Program-made: the position numbers and the translations under genes | The notes under the pieces: generated by a model | The model's database searches: none | What the model was told of the DNA's origin: nothing | Seen by the model: only the letters and a program-made list of their open reading frames with translations | Source: Symsagittifera roscoffensis | Taxonomy: Eukaryota > Xenacoelomorpha > Acoela > Convolutidae | Length of the DNA: 64,000 bases | Direction of reading: 5' to 3' | NCBI RefSeq assembly: GCF_963678635.1 | Contig: NC_087063.1 | Span: 83,625,574 to 83,689,573, forward strand | In this document: positions 34,601 through 47,400 of the stretch, piece by piece | Position numbering within the stretch: position 1 is the first letter of the stretch | How the letters are laid out: every line of letters starts with the position of its first letter

Positions 34601-35400
34601 AAAGTGGAAATAAACCATCAAGAAACCGAAAAAAAATCGGTCAGGAATTTTGATACTTAAATTGGTTGCGCAGCTAGAAATTATTTTGGTCTTGATAAAC
34701 AAACAACTTTGTAAAAAGTTATCATTTTTCTAGCGTGATTGAGGCTGAAACAGAGCGAAATTGCTTTTTTACCATTATTTCAATCGATTTTCTTAGCTTT
34801 CGGTTTTCTCCTTTTAGTCCCTTTCCTAAAAAAATGGGCCCTTTTCCAACTCCTTCCACCTCATTTCAAAATATCTTTTTTAAGAGTGGTTTTACGGGTG
34901 ATTATGGTTAAGTCATTATGGTTTACGGGTGATTATGGTTATGGCAAATTCTTTTAAAAAACCTCTGGTTAAGAGGTTTAATAGAATTTGCTCAAAACGT
35001 AATTTTTAGCTTGCGTTCATTTCAAACTTGGAAAATCAAATTGGTCAATTTAAAAAAAGTCGACAAAGTATTTCAATTTTGTTTTCCGAAAAAACGCCCC
35101 TGGGTTAAATGACGTTACAGTAAAAAAATGGATAAAAAAAATCGGTTCAAATTGGTAGTTTTGCTCACCGTGAATTTCTTTTCCACCTTATTTTTCTACT
35201 TTATGGGAGAAATGGAGAAGAGCTGAAAATTACTGCAGCTCGAGTTTGCTAGGCGGAAGGGATGCAATTTTGAGAACGACAGAGAAGTATGATGAACATT
35301 TTAGTATAGATAATTTGGGTTCCGTACTTTTTATCCTTTGCCTCCTTAAACTGCCATTCCTTTAATGGAATTTCATAAAATAGAAATTGTTCTCACTTCA
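34601..35400. other. Region before the satellite, nothing recognised
   Basis: AT-rich, with a local direct repeat of TTTACGGGTGATTATGGTTA (34891 and 34921). No gene. Confidence 0.5.
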
Positions 35401-38400
35401 AAACAAACCCGGCGCGGATCTTGAATTTCTTGAGGGGGGAATTTCAAAAAAAAAAATTTGTCGACCAATTTGATTTTTTGAGCTCACCCAAATCACTATA
35501 AATACCCCATTGTGACCAAATCTTCTGCGCCGCAAGGTGCTTGAGGGCAATTTTTGGTAAATTTTGACCAAAAACTTGCGTTTTTACGGCGCGCGCTCCC
35601 CCCTTAAAATTAGTATAAATTGGCGCCAAAGGCGCCTTAAAAAAATGTAGAGTTCGTCAACAAAAAAGGGTATCTCAAAATAGTAGCGAGCATGGACCCT
35701 TTGGGTCGGCAGGGGGTCGAATCCCCTCCCCCTGAACCCGCTACTGAAACAAAGGCGCCTTTACAAAAAATGTAGGGTTCGTCAACAAAAATGGGTATCT
35801 CAAAATAGTAGCGAGCATGGACCCTTTGGGTCGGCAGGGGGTCGAATCCTCTCCCCCTGAACCCGCTACTGAAACAAAGGCGCCTTTACAAAAAATGTAG
35901 GGTTCGTCAACAAAAATTGGTATCTCAAAATAGTAGCGAGTATGGACCCTTTGGGTCGGCAGGGGGTCGAATCCCCTCCCCCTGAACCCGCTACTGAAAC
36001 AAAGGCGCCTTTACAAAAAATGTAGAGTTCGTCAACAAAAATGGGTATCTCAAAATAGTAGCGAGCATGGACCCTTTGGGTCGGCAGGGGGTCGAATCCC
36101 CTCCCCCTGAACCCGCTACTGAAACAAAGGCGCCTTTACAAAAAATGTAGGGTTCGTCAACAAAAATGGGTATCTCAAAATAGTAGCGAGCATGGACCCT
36201 TTGGGTCGGCAGGGGGTCGAATCCCCTCCCCCTGAACCCGCTACTGAAACAAAGGCGCCTTTACAAAAAATGTAGGGTTCGTCAACAAAAATGGGTATCT
36301 CAAAATAGTAGCGAGCATGGACCCTTTGGGTCGGCAGGGGGTCGAATCCCCTCCCCCTGAACCCGCTACTGAAACAAAGGCGCCTTTACAAAAAATGTAG
36401 AGTTCGTCAACAAAAATGGGTATCTCAAAATAGTAGCGAGCATGGACCCTTTGGGTCGGCAGGGGGTCGAATCCCCTCCCCCTGAACCCGCTTCTGAAAC
36501 AAAGGCGCCTTTACAAAAAATGTAGGGTTCGTCAACAAAAATGGGTATCTCAAAATAGTAGCGAGCATGGACTCTTTGGGTCGGCAGGGGGTCGAATCAC
36601 CTCCCCCTGAACCCGCTACTGAAACAAAGGCGCCTTTACAAAAAATGTAGGGTCGTCAACAAAAATGGGTATCTCAAAATAGTAGCGAGCATGGATCCTT
36701 TGGGTCGGCAGGGGGTCGAATCCCCTCCCCCTGAACCCGCTACTGAAACAAAGGCGCCTTTACAAAAAATGTAGGGTTCGTCAACAAAAATGGGTATCTC
36801 AAAATAGTAGCGAGCATGGACCCTTTGGGTCGGCAGGGGGTCGAATCCCCTCCCCCTGAACCCGCTACTGAAACAAAGGCGCCTTTACAAAAAATGTAGG
36901 GTTCGTCAACAAAAATGGGTATCTCAAAATAGTAGCGAGCATGGACTCTTTGGGTCGGCAGGGGGTCGAATCCCCTCCCCCTGAACCCGCTACTGAAACA
37001 AAGGCGCCTTTACAAAAAATGTAGAGTTCCTCAACAAAAATGGGTATCTCAAAATAGTAGCGAGCATGGACCCTTTGGGTCGGCAGTGGGTCGAATCCCC
37101 TCCCCCTGAACCCGCTACTGAAACAAAGGCGCCTTTACAAAAAATGTAGGGTTCGTCAACAAAAATGGGTATCTCAAAATAGTAGCGAGCATGGACCCTT
37201 TGGGTCGGCAGGGGGTCGAATCCCCTCCCCCTGAACCCGCTACTGAAACAAAGGCGCCTTTACAAAAAATGTAGAGTTCGTCAACAAAAATGGGTATCTC
37301 AAAATAGTAGCGAGCATGGACCCTTTGGGTCGGCAGGGGGTCGAATCCCCTCCCCCTGAACCCGCTTCTGAAACAAAGGCGCCTTTACAAAAAATGTAGG
37401 GTTCGTCAACAAAAATGGGTATCTCAAAATAGTAGCGAGCATGGACTCTTTGGGTCGGCAGGGGGTCGAATCACCTCCCCCTGAACCCGCTACTGAAACA
37501 AAGGCGCCTTTACAAAAAATGTAGGGTCGTCAACAAAAATGGGTATCTCAAAATAGTAGCGAGCATGGATCCTTTGGGTCGGCAGGGGGTCGAATCCCCT
37601 CCCCCTGAACCCGCTACTAAAACAAAGGCGCCTTTACAAAAAATGTAGGGTTCGTCAACAAAAATGGGTATCTCAAAATAGTAGCGAGCATGGACCCTTT
37701 GGGTCGGCAGGGGGTCGAATCCCCTCCCCCTGAACCCGCTACTGAAACAAAGGCGCCTTTACAAAAAATGTAGGGTTCGTCAACAAAAATGGGTATCTCA
37801 AAATAGTAGCGAGCATGGACCCTTTGGGTCGGCAGGGGGTCGAATCCCCTCCCCCTGAACCCGCTACTGAAACAAAGGCGCCTTTACAAAAAATGTTGGG
37901 TTCGTCAACAAAAATGGGTATCTCAAAATAGTAGCGAGCATGGACCCTTTGGGTCGGCAGGGGGTCGAATCCCCTCCCCCTGAACCCGCTTCTGAAACAA
38001 AGGCGCCTTTACAAAAAATGTAGGGTTCGTCAACAAAAATGGGTATCTCAAAATAGTAGCGACAATGGACTCTTTGGGTCGGCAGGGGGTCGAATCTCCT
38101 CCCCCTGAACCCGCTACTGAAACAAAGGCGCCTTTACAAAAATTGTAGGGTTCGTCAACAAAAATGGGTAACTCAAAATAGTAGCGAGCATGGACCCTTT
38201 GGGTCGGCAGGGGGTCGAATCCCCTCCCCCTAAATCCGCTACTGAAACAAAGGCGCCTTTACAAAAAATGTAGGGTTCGTCAACAAAAATGGGTATCTCA
38301 AAATAGTAGCGAGCATGGACCCTTTGGGTCGGCAGGGGGTCGAATCCCCTCCCCCTGAACCCGCTACTGAAACAAAGGCGCCTTTACAAAAAATGTAGAG

Positions 38401-41400
38401 TTCGTCAACAAAAATGGGTATCTCAAAATAGTAGCGAGCATGGACCCTTTGGGTCGGCAGGGGGTCGAATCCCCTCCCCCTGAACCCGCTACTGAAACAA
38501 AGGCGCCTTTACAAAAAATGTAGAGTTCGTCAACAAAAATGGGTATCTCAAAATAGTAGCGAGCATGGACCCTTTGGGTCGGCAGGGGGTCGAATCCCCT
38601 CCCCCTGAACCCGCTACTGAAACAAAGGCGCCTTTACAAAAAATGTAGGGTTCGTCAACAAAAATGGGTATCTCAAAATAGTAGCGAGCATGGACCCTTT
38701 GGGTCGGCAGGGGGTCGAATCCCCTCCCCCTGAACCCGCTACTGAAACAAAGGCGCCTTTACAAAAAATGTAGGGTTCGTCAACAAAAATGGGTATCTCA
38801 AAATAGTAGCGAGCATGGACCCTTTGGGTCGGCAGGGGGTCGAATCCCCTCCCCCTGAACCCGCTACTGAAACAAAGGCGCCTTTACAAAAAATGTAGGG
38901 TTCGTCAACAAAAATGGGTATCTCAAAATAGTAGCGAGCATGGACCCTTTGGGTCGGCAGGGGGTCGAATCCCCTCCCCCTGAACCCGCTACTGAAACAA
39001 AGGCGCCTTTACAAAAAATGTAGAGTTCGTCAACAAAAATGGGTATCTCAAAATAGTAGCGAGCATGGACCCTTTGGGTCGGCAGGGGGTCGAATCCCCT
39101 CCCCCTGAACCCGCTACTGAAACAAAGGCGCCTTTACAAAAAATGTAGGGTTCGTCAACAAAAATGGGTATCTCAAAATAGTAGCGAGCATGGACCCTTT
39201 GGGTCGGCAGGGGGTCGAATCCCCTCCCCCTGAACCCGCTACTGAAACAAAGGCGCCTTTACAAAAAATGTAGGGTTCGTCAACAAAAATGGGTATCTCA
39301 AAATAGTAGCGAGCATGGACCCTTTGGGTCGGCAGGGGGTCGAATCCCCTCCCCCTGAACCCGCTACTGAAACAAAGGCGCCTTTACAAAAAATGTAGGG
39401 TTCGTCAACAAAAATGGGTATCTCAAAATAGTAGCGAGCATGGACCCTTTGGGTCGGCAGAGGGTCGAATCCCCTCCCCCTGAATCCGCTACTGAAACAA
39501 AGGCGCCTTTACAAAAAATGTAGGGTTCGTCAACAAAAATGGGTATCTCAAAATAGTAGCGAGCATGGACCCTTTGGGTCGGCAGGGGGTCGAATCCCCT
39601 CCCCCTGAACCCGCTACTGAAACAAAGGCGCCTTTACAAAAAATGTAGGGTTCGTCAACAGAAATAGGTATCTCAAAATAGTAGCGAGCATGGACCCTTT
39701 GGGTCGGCAGGGGGTCGATTCTCCTCCCCCTGAACCCGCTACTGAAACAAAGGCGCCTTTACAAAAAATGTAGGGTTCGTCAACAAAAATGGGTATCTCA
39801 AAATAGTAGCGAGCATGGACCCTTTGGGTCGGCAGGGGGTCGAATCCCCTCCCCCTAAACCCGCTACTGAAACAAAGGCGCCTTTACAAAAAATGTAGGG
39901 TTCGTCAACAAAAATGGGTATCTCAAAATAGTAGCGAGCATGGACCCTTTGGGTCGGCAGGGGGTCGAATCCCCTACCCCTGAACCCGCTACTGAAACAA
40001 AGGCACCTTTACAAAAAATGTAGAGTTCGTCAACAAAAGTGGGTATCTCAAAATAGTAGCGAGCATGGACCCTTTGGGTCGGCAGGGGGTCGAATCCCCT
40101 CCCCCTGAACCCGCTACTGAAACAAAGGCGCCTTTACAAAAAATGTAGAGTTCGTCAACAAAAATGGGTATCTCAAAATAGTAGCGAGCATGGACCCTTT
40201 GGGTCGGCAGAGGGTCGAATCCCCTCCCCCTGAACCCGCTACTGAAACAAAGGCGCCTTTACAAAAAATGTAGGGTTCGTCAACAAAAATGGGTATCTCA
40301 AAATAGTACCGAGCATGGACCCTTTGGGTCGGCAGGGGGTCGAATCCCCTCCCCCTGAACCCGCTACTGAAACAAAGGCGCCTTTACAAAAAATGTAGGG
40401 TTCGTCAACAAAAATGGGTATCTCAAAATAGTACCGAGCATGGAACCTTTGGGTCGGCAGGGGGTCGAATCCCCTCCCCCTAAACCCGCTACTGAAACAA
40501 AGGCGCCTTTACAAAAAATGTAGGGTTCGTCAACAAAAATGGGTATCTCAAAATAGTAGCGAGCATGGACCCTTTGGGTCGGCAGGGGGTCGAATCCCCT
40601 ACCCCTGAACCCGCTACTGAAACAAAGGCACCTTTACAAAAAATGTAGGGTTCGTCAACAAAAATGGGTATCTCAAAATAGTAGCGAGCATGGACCCTTT
40701 GGGTCGGCAGGGGGTCGAATCCCCTCCCCCTGAACCCGCTACTGAAACAAAGGCGCCTTTACAAAAAATGTAGGGTTCGTCAACAAAAATGGGTATCTCA
40801 AAATAGTAGCGAGCATGGACCCTTTGGGTCGGCAGGGGGTCGAATCCCCTCCCCCTGAACCCGCTACTGAAACAAAGGCGCCTTTACAAAAAATGTAGAG
40901 TTCGTCAACAAAAATGGGTATCTCAAAATAGTAGCGAGCATGGACCCTTTGGGTCGGCAGGGGGTCGAATCCCCTCCCCCTGAACCCGCTACTGAAACAA
41001 AGGCGGCTCTACAAAAAATGTAGGGTTCGTCAACAAAAATGGGTATCTCAAAATAGTAGCGAGCATGGACCCTTTGGGTCGGCAGGGGGTCGAATCCCCT
41101 CCCTCTGAACCCGCTACTGAAACAAAGGCGCCTTTACAAAAAATGTAGAATTCGTCAACAAAAATGGGTATCTCAAAATAGTAGCGAGCATGGACCCTTT
41201 GGGTCGGCAGGGGGTCGAATCCCCTCCCCCTGAACCCGCTACTGAAACAAAGGCGCCATTACAAAAAATGTAGAGTTCGTCAACAAAAATGGGTATCTCA
41301 AAATAGTAGCGAGCATGGACCCTTTGGGTAGGCAGGGGGTCGAATCCCCTCCCCCTAAACCCGCTACTGAAACAAAGGCGCCTTTACAAAAAATGTAGGG

Positions 41401-44400
41401 TTCGTCAACAAAAATGGGTATCTCAAAATAGTAGCGAGCATGGACCCTTTGGGTCGGCAGGGGGTCGAATCCCCTACCCCTGAACCCGCTACTGAAACAA
41501 AGGCACCTTTACAAAAAATGTAGGGTTCGTCAACAAAAATGGGTATCTCAAAATAGTAGCGAGCATGGACCCTTTGGGTCGGCAGGGGGTCGAATCCCCT
41601 CCCCCTGAACCCGCTACTGAAACAAAGGCGCCTTTACAAAAAATGTAGGGTTCGTCAACAAAAATGGGTATCTCAAAATAGTAGCGAGCATGGACCCTTT
41701 GGGTCGGCAGGGGGTCGAATCCCCTCCCCCTGAACCCGCTACTGAAACAAAGGCGCCTTTACAAAAAATGTAGAGTTCGTCAACAAAAATGGGTATCTCA
41801 AAATAGTAGCGAGCATGGACCCTTTGGGTCGGCAGAGGGTCGAATCCCCTCCCCCTGAACCCGCTACTGAAACAAAGGCGCCTTTACAAAAAATGTAGGG
41901 TTCGTCAACAAAAATGGGTATCTCAAAATAGTACCGAGCATGGACCCTTTGGGTCGGCAGGGGGTCGAATCCCCTCCCCCTGAACCCGCTACTGAAACAA
42001 AGGCGCCTTTACAAAAAATGTAGGGTTCGTCAACAAAAATGGGTATCTCAAAATAGTACCGAGCATGGAACCTTTGGGTCGGCAGGGGGTCGAATCCCCT
42101 CCCCCTAAACCCGCTACTGAAACAAAGGCGCCTTTACAAAAAATGTAGGGTTCGTCAACAAAAATGGGTATCTCAAAATAGTAGCGAGCATGGACCCTTT
42201 GGGTCGGCAGGGGGTCGAATCCCCTACCCCTGAACCCGCTACTGAAACAAAGGCACCTTTACAAAAAATGTAGGGTTCGTCAACAAAAATGGGTATCTCA
42301 AAATAGTAGCGAGCATGGACCCTTTGGGTCGGCAGGGGGTCGAATCCCCTCCCCCTGAACCCGCTACTGAAACAAAGGCGCCTTTACAAAAAATGTAAGG
42401 TTCGTCAACAAAAATGGGTATCTCAAAATAGTAGCGAGCATGGACCCTTTGGGTCGGCAGGGGGTCGAATCCCCTCCCCCTGAACCCGCTACTGAAACAA
42501 AGGCGCCTTTACAAAAAATGTAGAGTTCGTCAACAAAAATGGGTATCTCAAAATAGTAGCGAGCATGGACCCTTTGGGTCGGCAGGGGGTCGAATCCCCT
42601 CCCCCTGAACCCGCTACTGAAACAAAGGCGGCTCTACAAAAAATGTAGGGTTCGTCAACAAAAATGGGTATCTCAAAATAGTAGCGAGCATGGACCCTTT
42701 GGGTCGGCAGGGGGTCGAATCCCCTCCCTCTGAACCCGCTACTGAAACAAAGGCGCCTTTACAAAAAATGTAGAATTCGTCAACAAAAATGGGTATCTCA
42801 AAATAGTAGCGAGCATGGACCCTTTGGGTCGGCAGGGGGTCGAATCCCCTCCCCCTGAACCCGCTACTGAAACAAAGGCGCCATTACAAAAAATGTAGAG
42901 TTCGTCAACAAAAATGGGTATCTCAAAATAGTAGCGAGCATGGACCCTTTGGGTCGGCAGGGGGTCGAATCCCCTCCCCCTGAACCCGCTATGGAAACAA
43001 AGGCGCCTTTACAAAAAATGTAGAGTTCGTCAACAAAAATGGGTATCTCAAAATAGTAGCGAGCATGGACCCTTTGGGTCGGCAGGGGGTCGAATCCCCT
43101 CCCCCTGAACCCGCTACTGAAACAAAGGCGCCTTTACCAAAAATGTAGAGTTCGTCAACAAAAATGGGTATCTCAAAATAGTAGCGAGCATGGACCCTTT
43201 GGGTCGGCAGGGGGTCGAATCCCCTCCCCCTGAACCCGCTACTGAAACAAAGGCGCCTTTACAAAAAATGTAGAGTTCGTCAACAAAAATGGGTATCTCA
43301 AAATAGTAGCGAGCATGGACCCTTTGGGTCGGCAGGGGGTCGAATCCCTTCCCCCTGAACCCGCTACTGAAACAAAGGCGCCTTTACAAAAAATGTAGAG
43401 TTCGTCAACAAAAATGGGTATCTCAAAATAGTAGCCAGCATGGACCCTTTGGGTCGGCAGGGGGTCGAATCCCCTCCCCCTGAACCCGCTACTGAAACAA
43501 AGGCGCCTTTACAAAAAATGTAGAGTTCGTCAACAAAAATGGGTATCTCAAAATAGTAGCGAGCATGGACCCTTTGGGTCGGCAGGGGGTCGGTTCCCCT
43601 CCCCCTGAACCCGCTACTGAAACAAAGGCGCCTTTACAAAAAATGTAGAGTTCGTCAACAAAAATGGGTATCTCAAAATAGTAGCGAGCATGGACCCTTT
43701 GGGTCGGCAGGGGGTCGAATCCCCTCCCCCTGAACCCGCTACTGAAACAAAGGCGCCTTTACAAAAAATGTAGGGTTCGTCAACAAAAATGGGTATCTCA
43801 AAATAGTAGCGAGCATGGACCCTTTGGGTCGGCAGGGGGTCGAATCCCCTCCCCCTGAACCCGCTACTGAAACAAAGGCGCCCTTACAAAAAATGTAGGG
43901 TTCGTCAACAAAAATGGGTATCTCAAAATAGTAGCGAGCATGGACCCTTTGGGTCGGCAGTGGGTCGAATCCCCTCCCCCTGAACCCGCTACTGAAACAA
44001 AGGCGCCTTTACAAAAAATGTAGGGTTCGTCAACAAAAATGGGTATCTCAAAATAGTAGCGAGCATGGACCCTTTGGGTCGGCAGGGGGTCGAATCCCCT
44101 CCCCCTGAACCCGCTACTGAAACAAAGGCGCCTTTACCAAAAATGTAGAGTTCGTCAACAAAAATGGGTATCTCAAAATAGTAGCGAGCATGGACCCTTT
44201 GGGTCGGCAGGGGGTCGAATCCCCTCCCCCTGAACCCGCTACTGAAACAAAGGCGCCTTTACAAAAAATGTAGAGTTCGTCAACAAAAATGGGTATCTCA
44301 AAATAGTAGCGAGCATGGACCCTTTGGGTCGGCAGGGGGTCGAATCCCCTCCCCCTGAACCCGCTACTGAAACAAAGGCGCCTTTACAAAAAATGTAGAG

Positions 44401-47400
44401 TTCGTCAACAAAAATGGGTATCTCAAAATAGTAGCGAGCATGGACCCTTTGGGTCGGCAGGGGGTCGAATCCCCTCCCCCTGAACCCGCTACTGAAACAA
44501 AGGCGCCTTTACAAAAAATGTAGAGTTCGTCAACAAAAATGGGTATCTCAAAATAGTAGCCAGCATGGACCCTTTGGGTCGGCAGGGGGTCGAATCCCCT
44601 CCCCCTGAACCCGCTACTGAAACAAAGGCGCCTTTACAAAAAATGTAGAGTTCGTCAACAAAAATGGGTATCTCAAAATAGTAGCGAGCATGGACCCTTT
44701 GGGTCGGCAGGGGGTCGAATCCCCTCCCCCTGAACCCGCTACTGAAACAAAGGCGCCTTTACAAAAAATGTAGAGTTCGTCAACAAAAATGGGTATCTCA
44801 AAATAGTAGCGAGCATGGACCCTTTGGGTCGGCAGGGGGTCGAATCCCCTCCCCCTGAACCCGCTACTGAAACAAAGGCGCCTTTACAAAAATGTAGGGT
44901 TCGTCAACAAAAATGGGTATCTCAAAATAGTAGCGAGCATGGACCCTTTGGGTCGGCAGGGGGTCGAATCCCCTCCCCCTGAACCCGCTACTGAAACAAA
45001 GGCGCCTTTACAAAAAATGTAGGGTTCGTCAACAAAAATGGGTATCTCAAAATAGTAGCGAGCATGGACCCTTTGGGTCGGCAGTGGGTCGAATCCCCTC
45101 CCCCTGAACCCGCTACTGAAACAAAGGCGCCTTTACAAAAAATGTAGGGTTCGTCAACAAAAATGGGTATCTCAAAATAGTAGCGAGCATGGAACCTTTG
45201 GGTCGGCAGGGGGTCGAATCCCCTCCCCCTGAACCCGCTACTGAAACAAAGGCGCCTTTACAAAAAATGTAGAGTTCGTCAACAAAAATGGGTATCTCAA
45301 AATAGTACCGAGCATGGAACCTTTGGGTCGGCAGGGGGTCGAATCCCCTCCCCCTGAACCCGCTACTGAAACAAAGGCGCCTTTACAAAAAATGTAGGGT
45401 TCGTCAACAAAAATGGGTATCTCAAAATAGTACCGAGCATGGACCCTTTGGGTGGGCAGGGGGTTGAATCCCCTCCCCCTGAACCCGCTACTGAAACAAA
45501 GGCGCCTTTACAAAAAATGTAGGGTTCGTCAACAAAAATGGGTATCTCAAAATAGTAGCGAGCATGGACCCTTTGGGTCGGCAGGGGGTCGAATCCCCTC
45601 CCCCTGAACCCGCTACTGAAACAAAGGCGCCTTTACAAAAAATGTAGGGTTCGTCAACAAAAATGGGTATCTCAAAATAGTACCGAGCATGGACCCTTTG
45701 GTTCGACAGGGGGTCGAATCCCCTCCCCCTGAACCCGCTACTGAAACAAAGGCGCCTTTACAAAAAATGTAGGGTTCGTCAACAAAAATGGGTATCTCAA
45801 AATAGTACCGAGCATGGAACCTTTGGGACGGCAGGGGGTCGAATCCCCTCCCCCTGAACCCGCTACTGAAACAAAGGCGCCTTTACAAAAAATGTAGGGT
45901 TCGTCAACAAAAATGGGTATCTCAAAATAGTAGCGAGCATGGACCCTTTGGGTCGGCAGGGGGTCGAATCCCCTCCCCCTGAACCCGCTACTGAAACAAA
46001 GGCGCCTTTACAAAAAATGTAGGGTTCGTCAACAAAAATGGGTATCTCAAAATAGTACCGAGCATGGACCCTTTGGTTCGGCAGGGGGTCGAATCCCCTC
46101 CCCCTGAACCCGCTACTGAAACAAAGGCGCCTTTACAAAAAATGTAGGGTTCGTCAACAAAAATGGGTATCTCAAAATAGTACCGAGCATGGACCCTTTG
46201 GGTCGGCAGGGGGTCGAATCCCCTCCCCCTGAACCCGCTACTGAAACAAAGGCGCCTTTACAAAAAATGTAGGGTTCGTCAACAAAAATGGGTATCTCAA
46301 AATAGTACCGAACATGGATCCTTTGGGTCGGCAGGGGGTCGAATCCCCTCCCCCTGAACCCGCTACTGAAACAAAGGCGCCTTTACAAAAAATGTAGGGT
46401 TCGTCAACAAAAATGGGTATCTCAAAATAGTACCGAGCATGGAACCTTTGGGTCGGCAGGGGGTCAAATCCCCTCCCCCTGAACCCGCTACTGAAACAAA
46501 GGCGCCTTTACAAAAAATGTAGGGTTCGTCAACAAAAATGGGTATCTCAAAATAGTACCGAGCATGGACCCTTTGGGTCGGCAGGGGGTTGAATCCCCTC
46601 CCCCTGAACCCGCTACTGAAACAAAGGCGCCTTTACAAAAAATGTAGGGTTCGTCAACAAAAATGGGTATCTCAAAATAGTAGCGAGCATGGACCCTTTG
46701 GGTCGGCAGGGGGTCGAATCCCCTCCCCCTGAACCCGCTACTGAAACAAAGGCGCCTTTACAAAAAATGTAGGGTTCGTCAACAAAAATGGGTATCTCAA
46801 AATAGTAGCGAGCATGGACCCTTTGGGTCGGCAGGGGGTCGAATCCCCTCCCCCTGAACCCGCTACTGAAACAAAGGCGCCTTTACAAAAAATGTAGGGT
46901 TCGTCAACAAAAATGGGTATCTCAAAATAGTAGCGAGCATGGACCCTTTGGGTCGGCAGTGGGTCGAATCCCCTCCCCCTGAACCCGCTACTGAAACAAA
47001 GGCGCCTTTACAAAAAATGTAGGGTTCGTCAACAAAAATGGGTATCTCAAAATAGTAGCGAGCATGGAACCTTTGGGTCGGCAGGGGGTCGAATCCCCTC
47101 CCCCTGAACCCGCTACTGAAACAAAGGCGCCTTTACAAAAAATGTAGAGTTCCTCAACAAAAATGGGTATCTCAAAATAGTAGCGAGCATGGACCCTTTG
47201 GGTCGGCAGGGGGTCGAATCCCCTCCCCCTGAACCCGCTACTGAAACAAAGGCGCCTTTACAAAAAATGTAGGGTTCGTCAACAAAAATGGGTATCTCAA
47301 AATAGTACCGAGCATGGACCCTTTGGGTCGGCAGGGGGTCGAATCCCCTCCCCCTGAACCCGCTACTGAAACAAAGGCGCCTTTACAAAAAATGTAGGGT

